From positions 63,744,578 to 63,808,577 of the forward strand of contig NC_091014.1 of assembly GCF_041296385.1 (NCBI RefSeq): 64,000 bases of DNA. The letters are read 5' to 3'. The notes under the pieces are model-generated. The model had not been told where the DNA came from. It made no database searches and saw nothing but the letters and a program-made list of their open reading frames with translations. Positions 23,221-35,500 of this stretch are shown piece after piece (position 1 is the stretch's first letter; the number at the start of each line of letters is the position of its first letter). The stretch is from Aphelocoma coerulescens (taxonomy: Eukaryota > Chordata > Aves > Passeriformes > Corvidae). The position numbers were made by a program, and so were the translations under genes.

Positions 23221-24099
23221 GAATTCTGGAGATTCAGCTGTCCCACATAAACAGCTTCCTTTCAAAGTCAGAGTCTAGGGCACACAGGCACACATTCATG
23301 TTCATTCTGCTCCTTGCTTCTCTTGCCCAGCAGGCTTTAGATATCAAATATGTGCCCCCCCATCAGTGTTAGCATCGTTTCTGTCATAGCCACCACCAAA
23401 TAGTGCAAGGTTGAAATTTAGCAGAATTTAGCACAATCTGTTTGGTTTGAGTAATTAATTAATCTTCCCCAGTTCTGTCTTTCCATGCAGGAGGAAAGGA
23501 ATTCAAGGTTATCAGAAGTTGATGCTTGCTAGAACAAAAGGTGCCCTCTGACAGGCAGGACTTCAGCTCCATTAAACATCCCCACACCCTCAGAACAGAA
23601 AACTCAATGTTCTGTATTCTTATGGCTTGGAACAAGCAAATATTTCCTCACAAGCAAATATTTCCTCCTGTACATTTCTAAAGTGATCTCTCTTGCACAA
23701 CAGCACTATGCATTCAGGCAGTTCACTCTAATTATCACTTTGTAACACTTTGCATCTGCTTCTGTTAAGTCACTGGAGTTGCTAGTATGTTTTCTTGAGT
23801 TGTTTTGTTTTTAAACAATTTGTTTCTGTGTCTGTCTGTCAACAGCTGCGCTCTTCAATTTATGCATTTTGTGTACACTCATTTTCTACAGTGTGTCTTG
23901 ATACTGCAGCTCAGCTCCAAACTGGATCACACAGAAATCCTTTGACAGGCTGTCCTTCAGGCTTGCAGGTCATCCCTAATTTCAGGTTTTCTTCCAGACT
24001 CATGGAATTTGTTCTTGAATAACAAATAATACAATTTAAGCCCTTACAGAAGTGTAACAACTGCCAATGGAACTTTTACAGGGTTTTCTCAGTGTGCCA

Positions 24100-24490
24100 A
24101 AGAGCTCTCCAGCCTCAGCCAGGACCAGGCTGGAACACGTGGGTGAGATGTTCAAATCCTTGGAGTTAGCTGGTGTCACCCACTCCATCAAGGAGGGGGT
24201 CAGTCTCTTCTCCCAGGTAATAAGCAACAGCACCACAGGAAATGACCACAAGTTACACCAGGGTAGGTTTAAATTGGATATTAGGAAAAATTTCTTCACA
24301 GAAAGGGTAGTCAAGCACTGCAACAGGCTGCCCAGGGAAATGGTGGAGTCACCATCCCTGGAGGCATTTAAGACTTGTGTAGATGTGGCATTTGGGGACA
24401 TGGATTAGTGGTGAACTTGGCACTGCTGGTTTAACAGTTGGACTCAGTGGTCTCAGAGGTTGTTTCCAACCTTTATGATTCTATTGTGGA
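24100..24490 (+). mobile_element. CR1 LINE 3' end (older subfamily)
   Basis: A second 5'-truncated CR1. It has TTAGGAAAAATTTCTTCACA, GGCTGCCCAGGGAAATGGTG, GAGTCACCATCCCTGGAGGC and a TTCCAACCTTTATGATTCTA terminus. The wording (aaaaatttcttcac, gtgga gtcacc) differs from the 8.6 kb copy and fits a different CR1 subfamily. A 113-codon plus frame across it is part of the element. Confidence 0.9.
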
Positions 24491-27400
24491 TTCCATCCCA
24501 TTTGTAGTAAAATAATGGAAGTCCAAAAAAACCACAAAATAAAAGTATAGTACTTTAAAAAGTTTACTGTAAGTTTATTTTTATAGTTCCAAATTAAATA
24601 CATTTTCTATGAAATGTTTCAATCATTTTTAAAAATAGCAGTTGTATCCAATGGAAAAACTGTTGTCTAATATATCTCTGAGGCAATATCTCTTGAAAAG
24701 TTCACTGCAAAATTTCTGATGTTCCTGTTCATAGATCTTGTCCCGATTTCTTTTTCTGTGGTTGATCAGTGCATTTTCTTAAGTGTGAATTTGTTAGATT
24801 TAGTGGGTTCTTTCCTTTCTAAATTGTACCAGTAATAATTTCAGATGGTGCTGCACTGCCACAAACCTGGGCAGACTTGCATCCAGTAACAGTGGCGTGC
24901 TGAGACTGGTTGAGGTGCTCAAATGGATGGGGACACCTGTATGTTTCATTATTCTTCTGCTGGTGTTTAAGAACATTCAGGTCACCAATTAAGCAATTAG
25001 ATCCGTATCAGTATTTGCTTGGTCTTATCTTCCTGATAAAATACCTGGGCAGTAACAGTTTGGATAAAACTCAGGGATCAAATACCTCAGGAGAAAAAGC
25101 TGAAGTTGGTGTAACTGAGACAGTGACACACTTTCATGTTGCTCTGTGTGGCTGACTTATTGCTGACTGCAACAGCTAGCACTGTCATCATGCTCTAAGC
25201 AGTAAGGCACGCTAAGCAAAACTCCAGTGATCTTACTGTGCTTCATAATTTTCAGCCACAAGCAGGATATGGGCACCTCAGTTTTAGGATTCAGCTTTGG
25301 TAAGGTATGACTTTGAGGCTGCTAAACATCAAAGGTGTGAGTTGCCATGTAGTGGTGGGATTCCATGCTGTTCATGACTAGGGGTTGACCAAGCCTGCCC
25401 TGCCCCTGGCAGGTGGTGGGTGTGTCCAGAAGGCTGAGATGGGCCATGTTTCTGGGGTAGAGAGGGTTAAGCCACTTTGAACAAAGGCTTGATTCATGTC
25501 TTTTCTTCCTCGACGGGAATGAGAGAAAGAAACAAAAGTAAAATACAGCAAAAGCTGTTGTGAAACAAGCCCGTTGCTGTTCTCTGAGAAACAAGTATGT
25601 GAGGATTCATTTTTAGAGGCGTGCTGGAGCAGCGGGGCACCGGAGGGTGGCCACAGCCACTCTTCCTCCAGGGGCTGTCACTGCCCTGCCAGTGCCAAGG
25701 ACTAAAATTGGCTGGCTTTTTAGAAGAGGACGTGGTCCTGACCGTGTGCCACAAAAAATGTCTGCTGTGCAAAACCACAAGCTCTTTCCCACTCCAAAGC
25801 AAAATCTTTGATAGTAGCTGTTCCTGCAGCAATCAGGGGATGGCTGCTGTGGGAAGGGGACTCCTTTCTGTCAGCATATCAAGGGTCTGGGGGGTGTCTG
25901 CCATGTCAGACAGGTGTTTGCCTGTGTAAATGAACATACTTTTCATGGCCAACTGAAAGGTTAATTTTCAGCTGACAATTGAAAAGTTAAAATAAGCAAA
26001 ATCATCTAGGGAAAACGGCTGCTAATAAGTTTCTATGGCTCATAGCAGTGTTGACAAATTTTACCACACACAACGAGGCTATTGATTCTGGCAGCACCCT
26101 TGACCATCAAGAAAGTAGTTATTACAGAAATTTTTGGCACTGATTTATTAAGGGATGGTTATTTAGTACGTGGACATCCAGAAATGCAAGGCACTGCACT
26201 TCTTGAAGCTGGAAGAATGTTACAAAACTGCAATGTACTGCTCTCACGCGGTTGCCAGTGTGTGCATCTTAACATACAGCTCCAGCAGTTTCTTGCAAGT
26301 GCCCCAGAATGTGCTGCTAAATAGAAGTCTAGAAATAGTAATTACAGATTTCAAATAGTCCCAGGTAAGACCACAAAAAAGGATTTGGAACATAGGGAGC
26401 TGTGGACTTTTATGTTATTTATTATTAGCTATTAAATGAAATCACACTCCATTAAGCAAATTCTCTGAGAACACAGATGACTATATATATGTTTTTGAAA
26501 AAATGTGTTTGTGAGGTTGCTACATCACAACTTTTAAAATTGCTTTTATTCTGAAAGTGCTAAAACCCATAAACTTTAAATGAGACTTTTCAAAACAGGA
26601 TTCAAACTTTTCAATCCAATTGCAACATGTTTTATTTGAATACACACACTGAAACATAAAATGATGACAACAATTATTCCTGGAAGGTATTAAAAAGTTG
26701 ATCTGTATGCATAAATTGAATTATGGCTCTGGCAAAGGTGCACTATAACCAAACAGACAGAGAATAAATACTTCATGCTTCTCTAACATCTACTGCCAAG
26801 GTCCTCTAATCATTTTAAATCAATTCAGACTGTTGCTGTGAGATAGCCTGCCTGTACTCTATTACACATGCACAAAAATAAGAAGATTAAAGAAACTGTC
26901 AAGAGGACAAAAGTAATTTCTTGAAAAACTTAGCGAGGGAAGGCCAGAAGCGAAGGTAGAGAAGATGGCACCAGCTGCAGTCTCAAGGACTGGCTGTTCA
27001 AATTCCTGAGTGACACAGAGAAACCATAGGGGAGCCCAGCTGCCAAGAACTCTAAAGGCATTTCAACAGCACATTTGTGAAGTGCAATTTTGCAAAAGAC
27101 TTGTAAACTGACCACACTGGGCAGGTTTTCCTGGGATTAGCAAAAGACATGGTCTTGCCATGTAAACTGCTGCTCTGCCAGACCTGATGTTCTGCTACAA
27201 AGCATAGTTTTCCTCATGGAATAGATGTTACAGTGTTCCTTGGATATTAGTGTTGTTAAATAACAACAATAACCACAAGGAAGCAGCTCTCCAACATGGA
27301 AAATTTCAATATTTGCACAGAGCAAGGCTTGCTGCAGTGAAAATCAATGTGTTAGAATAGGAGGGATGAAGCAACCCAGCAGTAGTGTGTGTTGTGTCCT

Positions 27401-29105
27401 CCACCCACCCCAGGGCCATAGGAGTGTGTGTTTTGTTGCTATGCCAGCTACAAGTCAGCGCTGAAAATTCACTGCCCATGCACAACTATGAGCTTCTAGT
27501 AAGTAATGACAAGTAAAAAAAAAACTAATGAAAAGGTGTATCAGAAAGTGGAGTCACTGTTTTGACCCAGATGGGTGCTCCCGGGGCAATTGAATTCGAG
27601 GCTTGGAGATACATCCATCTTGCAGCAATGAGGAACCACCAAACCCAGTGGCCTGGACTGCCAAAGCCTCTTTGCCTCTGTAAAGTGACTGTGTAATGTA
27701 AATCAATGTTGATCTTGTTGCAGGACTCCAGGACTTCATCAGAAAATAGAGAATATCGCTCAGACATTGAATCTTAATAACATGATGGTCAGTTTGTGAA
27801 GAATAAGACAAATGACCCAATACAACTTTTTACCTTCAGTCTGTATGAGGTTTACCCAGGGTCCATGTGCTGTTGGCAGCAAATGTAGGATGCACTGTGA
27901 AGGTCCAGAGCTGGGGAAGAGGTTTTAGCTACATTTTCTCCTATGTCTTTGGAGTCCTTCTCTCTAGGACATCTTCCACAAACCATGTCCAGAGTGCCAG
28001 CTATATGAAAAAGAAGGAGGATCCTTGGAAACCATATGCAGGTGGCCTGAGCCAAGCTGAAAGGGGAGAGAAAGGACAGACAGCCTAGGCAGGTGATGAA
28101 GCATGTGTTGTACAAATCCAGACTGCCTTAAGCTAAAGCAAACAAAGCAAGCTGGGGAAAGTTACAATGGTTTAGATTTCCTAAGTACAACAATTTTTAT
28201 TTTATTTTTAAACAATTTTCCCTGAAGGAATGTCCTTTTATTTTAAATTGGAGAAGGCTGACAACTCATCCTATGAAAATTTTTTCCTATTGCTGGAAAG
28301 AATTAATTTTTTTTTTTTTTTGCTAATCCAAAACATTATTTTCCCCTCTCATATTCATCACCCACCTTTCAGTATAACTCCATCACCATTTCAGCTCAGT
28401 ACTTGCTGGTTATTTAGAAAAAAAATTCTCCAACAGACAGATTTTCCATGATTTTTCTCTTACTATTTTTGCTAAATAACCTGATCCGATGTGGCAGTTT
28501 GTATACTTTAGATTTACAACTTTCTCAAGTGCTCAGATGACATGACATGGAAATGACACCTAACTCAGCTGCTCAGTGCCAAAAAACAGTGCTGGAAAGA
28601 GAATGGGCAGCTCCTTGAGGCCCATCCCCTTGTGCTAGTAAGCTATAAACGTCCAGTTCAGAACACTGCACTCCAACAGCTCAGAAAGCTTCCCAATGGC
28701 CCCAAGAAAACCTGGAGGTCTGTGGTAAAAGACCTGGCACCTTTGTGTGTTATTTGATGGGAAGAGGAGAGAGTGAGTGCACCCTGGCAGGGAGGGTTGA
28801 GTCCCTGTTGGCCAGAGCAAGAGGCAGAGACTGTGATGGGCAGTAAGAGAAGATTTGTTTTACGCTTGGGTAAAATGTTTTGTACCAATACGGACAATCC
28901 AGCCCTGCTACAGATTGCTGGGGAGTGAGGGTCCCGTTCAGGAGTCTTTAAGAATACCCATCAAAATGGTATGGCTGCTTCATTCTGGGGTTGGATGTCC
29001 TTCTCTAGTCCTCTCCAGATTCTTCTCTGTATTTTTTCTATAGTTCACAAAATATTTTTTAGTTGTTTTGTCCTCTCCTGCCATGACTAATCTACAGTAA
29101 TCACG
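24491..29105. other. Intergenic, nothing recognised
   Basis: AT-leaning sequence with only short frames on both strands. A T run of about 18 bases is at about 28304-28321. No splice-flanked coding block with known similarity. Confidence 0.5.
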
Positions 29106-29578
29106 TGTTGTGGTGGCTAAGTCCACTTTACACCCCCCAAATTGCCCTAAAAGTGGTCTGTCCTTACAACACTGTGCTAGAAACTTCTCCCTTTGTCTAG
29201 ATTTTGCTGGTCACTGGCTCTCTCCCCCCTCCCATCCCTTTTGCCATTGGCCCCTGTTATGTCACTGAACCTTGCCTCTGCCCCCTAGCCCTCAGACTGT
29301 TGGTTTTGGATGCTCTGCCCGCCTTTGGGAGTTTTTGGGATAAAACGGGCGTGGGCTTTCAGTTTTGTGTTCCTCTTGCCTCTGTTCCCTTTGGGGTGCG
29401 TTGCCATTAAACACCTCAGAAGTGCATGCAGGAACCCCTCTCACCTCTCTGTCTCAGTTCGTGCCCAGACTGTGGGTGTGAGCGGCTGTTCCTGACTGCC
29501 TGTGAGGGTGAGATCGTGCGCACGCGTGGGGCTGGCAGAGCGCTGCCTAAGAGGCCCACGAGGGACCCAGCAGGGACA
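29106..29578 (+). mobile_element. Putative endogenous retrovirus solo LTR
   Basis: A 473-base block that begins TGTTGTGG and ends GGGACA (TG...CA termini). It holds a TATA-like GGGATAAAACG near 29337 and an ATTAAA poly(A)-like signal near 29407, with a CpG-richer 3' third: an order typical of U3-R-U5. The flanking four bases (CACG and AACG) match at only three positions, so target-site duplication is not proven. No gag, pol or env is seen alongside and no standard primer-binding site follows, so a solo LTR is the best reading. Confidence 0.4.
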
Positions 29579-32500
29579 AACGTGGCATCAATCCACCGAA
29601 GCTCTCTCACAATACTCACTTCTGAAGGAATTTTCCACCATTTGCTCTGAAACACCATAGACTGTTGGCACTCTGAGCCTCTAATCAGAGGAAAAAAATA
29701 ACAGCTGGAACATCACCTATCTAAGATCATATCCACAGGCAGAGGAAATCCTCAGAAGTTATAAGGACCCTGGGCATCTCCTGAAACTATGGCTTTCAAA
29801 GAGTTTAGCAGGACCACACCTTCACACCTCATCTTTGTAACCATCCCAAATTAACCTGTGGCCACCTTTTCCATTTCTGGGACCACATCTGTTCCAGTCA
29901 TGCTCAAACCCATCTCACTATCTACACACAGATTCTCCAAAATTGTGCAGTGATTAGCAATTCTCATGAAGGTGGAGACTCCCTGTGATGCTTGATCCAG
30001 GAGTTTGCTGATGGGAATAAGGTCAGTGCACAGGGACCCATGAATGCCAATGATACAGAAGTGACTCCAGGAGGATTTAGACATCCACGTGGTGGTGGAG
30101 GTCAGTGCAGGCAGGGCAATGACATTGGCTGCAGCCCTGAGAGGAGCATTAGAGTATTTTGCTCTTCTGACACCAGCAAAATGAATCACTGTGGTAAAGT
30201 CTGAGATCCATTTGTGCCTATTGCTGGGAACAGGAAGAGGAGCAAGTAAATAAGACTGGATGTGTTATGGCTAGCTGTCTTTCGTTCTGTTTGATCACTT
30301 TAAAAGACAGATGACTGCTTACTTTAGGCTATTAGGCATGTTTGTTATACATAAGGATTCATGGACTTTCAGTCATGTTTTTTTTAAAAAACTTGCTAAA
30401 ATTATACTGGGCATTAATTAAAATTCTGTGACTGTTCTGAATGAAGATAGTGGTGAGTACCGAGGCCCTGGGTACATGCACTGCTCTCTGCACTGTGCTG
30501 TTATAATGTTTCCTTCTTTTAAAAGACAGCACAAACTCACAAGAAGAGAAATGTGGATAAATAACGTGTTAATGGCAAATTTAAGCATAGACACACGTAT
30601 AAATAAAATTTCATAACTTTATTATGATTTATTACCAAAGACAAAATATTTCCAGAGGAGTAGTTTTCCATTGAAGGAGAAAATTCTGTGGAGATGTGAC
30701 AACATAACAACAACCTTTACACCTTGTTTGGAAGAGGAAAATTTTATTAAAACATGAAAGGCCAAGTAATTTTATTCCATGAATTACTAAAAATCCAGAA
30801 AACAATTAACTGTGGGCAAATCCTAAGAAATTACTCGTTTCAGAACTTGTTCAGAGGAATTTATTCACAGAAAGTTCACGTTGAACACCACATTTAGTAA
30901 CTAGCAAAATACATTTTTTAATGATGATCACTTAGGCTGTAGAGAAAGAAACCAGCAAAAAAAAAAAAAAAAAAAAAAGAAGAAGAAAAAAAAAGGACAT
31001 TGCTTTGCACATAAATCTCTCTTGTGTAGCTCTCTCTGTCAAGACCTTTGTTGGGGGACTGATCCCAGCAGGAAAGCAATCTTCTGGAAATTAAAGCCAA
31101 GTGGAATGTTTCCCAGATGGGTGGAAAGTCCCATCTTAATGCATAATAGTAGTTACAAATAGGTGAGAGCCATTCTTGTAGGATCCTGGGAGTGCTCTTT
31201 GGGTTTCCTGCTATAAACAGTAGGCATTAAAGACAAACTTTAACCTTCCTGATGAACTGAAGCACTGAACTCAATTGCTCAGAAGGCTGCAAGAATTCTC
31301 TGGCAGAGACAGTTGTGATGTGTCTAAACCATATAAACTGAAAAAGCCGTGAAAGCACAGGTTTAACAGAGCTCCTGAAACCTTGTGCTAGGACACTTCC
31401 TCCAAAAATGTCAAGGAGAGCAGATATTTAAAGGTTAAAAAAGGGTGGAAACCGAGATGTTCTACAGTCTTGCTTAATGCTCTGCTCTGCTTATTGACTG
31501 AAGAAGTGATTTGGTTAAAAGGTGGTGGAATTTCTTTTTGTTCTTCTCACTGAGTTTCTGAGAGGCCAAATACTTAGCTTGTGGATTTTCAGAGGGAAAA
31601 TCTTCATGTTTTTCTCAAGAAGCAAGGTAAATTGCAAACAGGAGCCTTCCTACAACCAAAACATGAATGTTTAATTCACTCTGAAAGTAGGCTGAGCCTT
31701 ACAACTCTCTGAACTTTCCTCCGACAGCCGTGACCCTCGAAGGTTCTCTGAGGTCCTGCTGCCCACCACAGCCCCAGATGCAATTTTAGAGTCACAAAAC
31801 CTGTGGGATCAAATGTCAGCCCTGCAGTTGTGGACACTAGAGCATCCAAGGCCCTCATTCTGCAAATCAAGATTGTAACAGATCTCTTTCCACCTAGTGC
31901 TCTCCTACATTGGGGGAGATAACTCACAAAACTGTGTGTGAATGGCCCAGTGCAGAGCACGGATTTGAGCCCCCTGGACCCACATGTAGGAGGAATTTGG
32001 AGTGTTAAATGTTACTTATCTCAAGCTTCTCTTTTTGCTTTTTCTTGCCTGCCTGCTTTAATTTTCAAGGTCTAAGGAAGCTGCAAATACAGGCATCCCA
32101 GCCCCAGAGGCAGGGGATGTGAGGTGTTCCTGTACTGTGCAGCCCTTACAGGATGAATTCTCCCACTCTCTCCTGGTTCTGTGTGGGCACATCCAGGCCC
32201 CTGCTGAGGCAACAGGGCTGACAGAGCCCATGAGCACAAGCTGCTCCCAAAGGCAGGTGCAGCAGAGCTGTGCACAGGTTGCTTTCCTGCAAAGCTGCCT
32301 GATGGGCCAGTCAATGACCTGGGCACACTCACTGCTATAAGCTTGGGCTTCCTCAAATTGGGAAATACAGGAAAGGCAAGGGGGAGGGAGTTACTTCACA
32401 GCAATTCCTGCTAAGACGGTGATTCATTTATTTGTTCTTCTATGAACACCCTAGCGAGATGACTAAGGCAGATCTGCAGACTGATGACCCAGAAAGAGTA

Positions 32501-35500
32501 AATTTCATATGTGGGGGAAAGGAAAAATAAGTTAAAAGCCATATTCAGACTGTTGTCTTCCTACTTTCAGTGGTTTGCCTCCCAGCACAAGCCCTGGCCT
32601 ACACCAAGGACATAGCCCACAGATTTGCTCAGGGGCTTTTCTTTTTTTTCTATTTCCTCATCTCAGGGTGGGGTATTTGAGGTTACCTACACCTGTGACT
32701 TTCAAAATTAGCAGCACATAAGCTCACTACAGCTGCTGGGTCTCTCAGGTGGGAGGGTTAGGGTGGCCTATTTCCTTTTCTTGTTAAAGTTCAAGCTGCT
32801 GAGATGGAGGCTGCTGGGTTTACTGCACCTTTCATTTCCTTCAGGTAAGATATTTGTCCTTGCAGGGCAGGTGGAAAGGAAAAGGAGGCGTGTCAAGTGT
32901 AATAAATCTCTTTTGATTGCTTGAGTTGCTGAGCTCCTGCTGGGGAGGTAGGAGCCTGTCTTTTCCCTTATTAGAGGATGGGTCTGTGAGGTGACTGAAT
33001 TGACTTCTGAGGAATTGAAGATAGACTGGATAAATGTAGAGGGACCTTCAGTATTTTTTTTGATTTTTTAAAATTTATTTTGATTGCAATGATATTCCCT
33101 GGGAGGTTGTCTGTGGTGCCGCTGCTGGGTTTGGGCTGCTGGGTTGCTCTCAGCCTGTGATTCCTTAGTGCCAGTGAAGTGTTGCACTTCTTGGGGTGCT
33201 CTGGATGCCTATGGAACCCGATGTGCCTTGTCCCAGCACTGGCTTGTGGAAACACATGGCAGGACTCTGTAGAGGGCAGAGTTACCAGCCTGTGAGTGTG
33301 CATACCTGTGGGAAGCTGCAATCATAAATACACTCAACCTCTTGGCTGAAAAGCTCTAAATATCTCTGTTTTCTGGTCTTCCTTTTGGAACACTGGAGGG
33401 TTTTTTTAAAGGTGCTTTTATGAAATACAGCTGGAAAGTATTAAGCCCCAAGCAGCATGTGACCCTAGCACTACAAAAATCCCTCTAGAGCGCTTGGTCA
33501 TATAATCCTGTGTGCAGTATGCAGGGCAAGATGGGAAAGTTCTTCTCTTCTCATCACATTCCTCTGTCCAGGTGGCAAGGCAGTATCTGATGTGGAGGTG
33601 CTGAGCACTGGCCATTACAGGACACTTCAAACCCCAACACCCTTGTTTGACCCTTTAATAACTGTAGCCATGATTTCCAGAAAGTGGCCCTGCATAGTTA
33701 AAAATTCATACAAATTTCGATATTATGCTCTTTGATTTCTTCAATCTTTTTTTACTATTTCCTCAAATACATGAATATTTTTGCATTCCTGTACCGTGAT
33801 ATAGGGTCTAAGTGTAGAGGCTAATGCAGCTCCCTTATTAAATGGTTTGCAGTAGGAGAATATTGGCTTCTCTCCATACCACACTAAACATGTCAGTCTC
33901 CATAATCCATCAGCTGGCTTCCTCACCACCATTTTTACCCCTTTCCAGTCTTGATTCTGCGAGAGACTGAATTCTGTGGGGTACATCAGACCTTTATTCC
34001 ACACAGAGTTCATAAACCTTCACAGAGTCAAAAGTACTGAAAAGCATATAATGAGTTTTCCTAGTGCTTCTCTCTCCTAATTAGTTTTGGTTTGTAATTT
34101 CTCATGGTTAGCACAGCGTATCCACATTTCCAACATAAATGCGACTGGAAAGATGTACTTCACACCCAATACTCTTTTTAAATGCTGAGTTTTCCCAGAG
34201 CTGGGGAATAGCTTAGGTGAGTGACCTTTCCCTGGAGATGGGCCATATCAAGGCCTCTTTCCTCAATGAACAGGAGGAATCCAGAAAAATGAAGGCAAGC
34301 ATCCAAGTAATCTCTGCAGGGAGTGACAGTGTGTGAAGGGAACCCTCACTAAGCAGTCAAGTTTGATTTAGCTGTTCATACATGTAGCAAAAAGAAACTT
34401 GGGAGAGAGGAGAGAACAAGAATGGATGTGTTTACCTGCGAAGAGGGTCAAGGAATCAAGTTTGGAGGAGGCAAAGAAAGTCACAGAAGGTCAATCACTT
34501 AAGTCTGTGGAGTGCTGGAACTATTGGGTGAAAAGGAGGTACAAATCAATGCCTAATTCAGTTGTTTCTGTAGTATCTCTGTGAAGCCTGCTAGGGTGTG
34601 TGTTTGCTTAAGGAGCGCTGCAGGGCTTGCTGTCACTGTCGCAATAAATGCCAGAAATGCAGTGAAACTCACATTTATTCATATTGTGATGGCATTGATA
34701 CTCATGTCATCCTTTCCAACACAGGATCTTCTCTGATAATATAACTGGTGTTGTGTCCAAAAGAAACAGCAAAGAGAGCAACTCTCATAGCACAGGGATG
34801 AGCCATAGTACAAGGGGGGGAAAGGTTTGATCCCTGTTCTGTGGGAGTGTTTTCCTGCCACCAGTGACCAGACTGAGGTCTGGACTGCAAGTGCTCTCCT
34901 TCCCAAGAAAGTACATTATGTTTCTCAGCTATTTCCCCTTTTTACTCTGATGAGTGTCTCATGCGAAGTTGAAAAGTTCTGTGTAGTGGGTGGAGCCTGA
35001 TGCCTTCCATGAGACTGTATGGCTTGGTAACTGGATAAGGTGAGACATGTAGGTTAAAACCCCCGTAAAGATTTGAACCTGACTTGCTGTGTCACTTCTC
35101 AGTGCTCTGAGTGCTGAGGAAAGGGAGCTACAATGCCCCCCTTCCTCCTACCGTGCACTCTGAAAGTGCTTTTATGGCCTCAAACCCTTGCACACCCAAA
35201 GACCAATTCTGGAAACACAGGGCTGTGAGCAAAGTAACTTGGTGGTCTTGGAGAGGTGTAGATTGCCAAGAAAATTCATGACTCCTGGTCTGCTCTGAAT
35301 GCCATGGCTAGAAAAAAATTAGTAGAAATCCTAAATCAATGCTTAACTTTCCTGCTTTGTTGCTTCTCCTACTCTGTTCTCTGAGGACTGTATTTCACAG
35401 GGGACCAGAGAGACAGCATGTTGAATGAGGGTGTGAATTTCTGATCCCTGACTTAGAAGAACCTTTTTGAATATTGGTGATTTTTCTTTGAAGTTCCTCA

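Larger units (their letters stand above)
17789..24099. other. Intergenic sequence with simple repeats
   Basis: Besides the G run and the poly(A) tract it contains small local duplications at 19278-19320 (CTGCAGGTCTAGGTAAG repeated with changes) and 23634-23668 (ACAAGCAAATATTTCCTC twice). A minus-strand 85-codon frame at 21957-21700 looks protein-like in composition but is not recognised. Confidence 0.5.

Noticed and set aside
24036..24408. Plus 113-codon and minus 121-codon frames.
   Set aside because: Both are read-throughs of a CR1 LINE fragment, not host genes.
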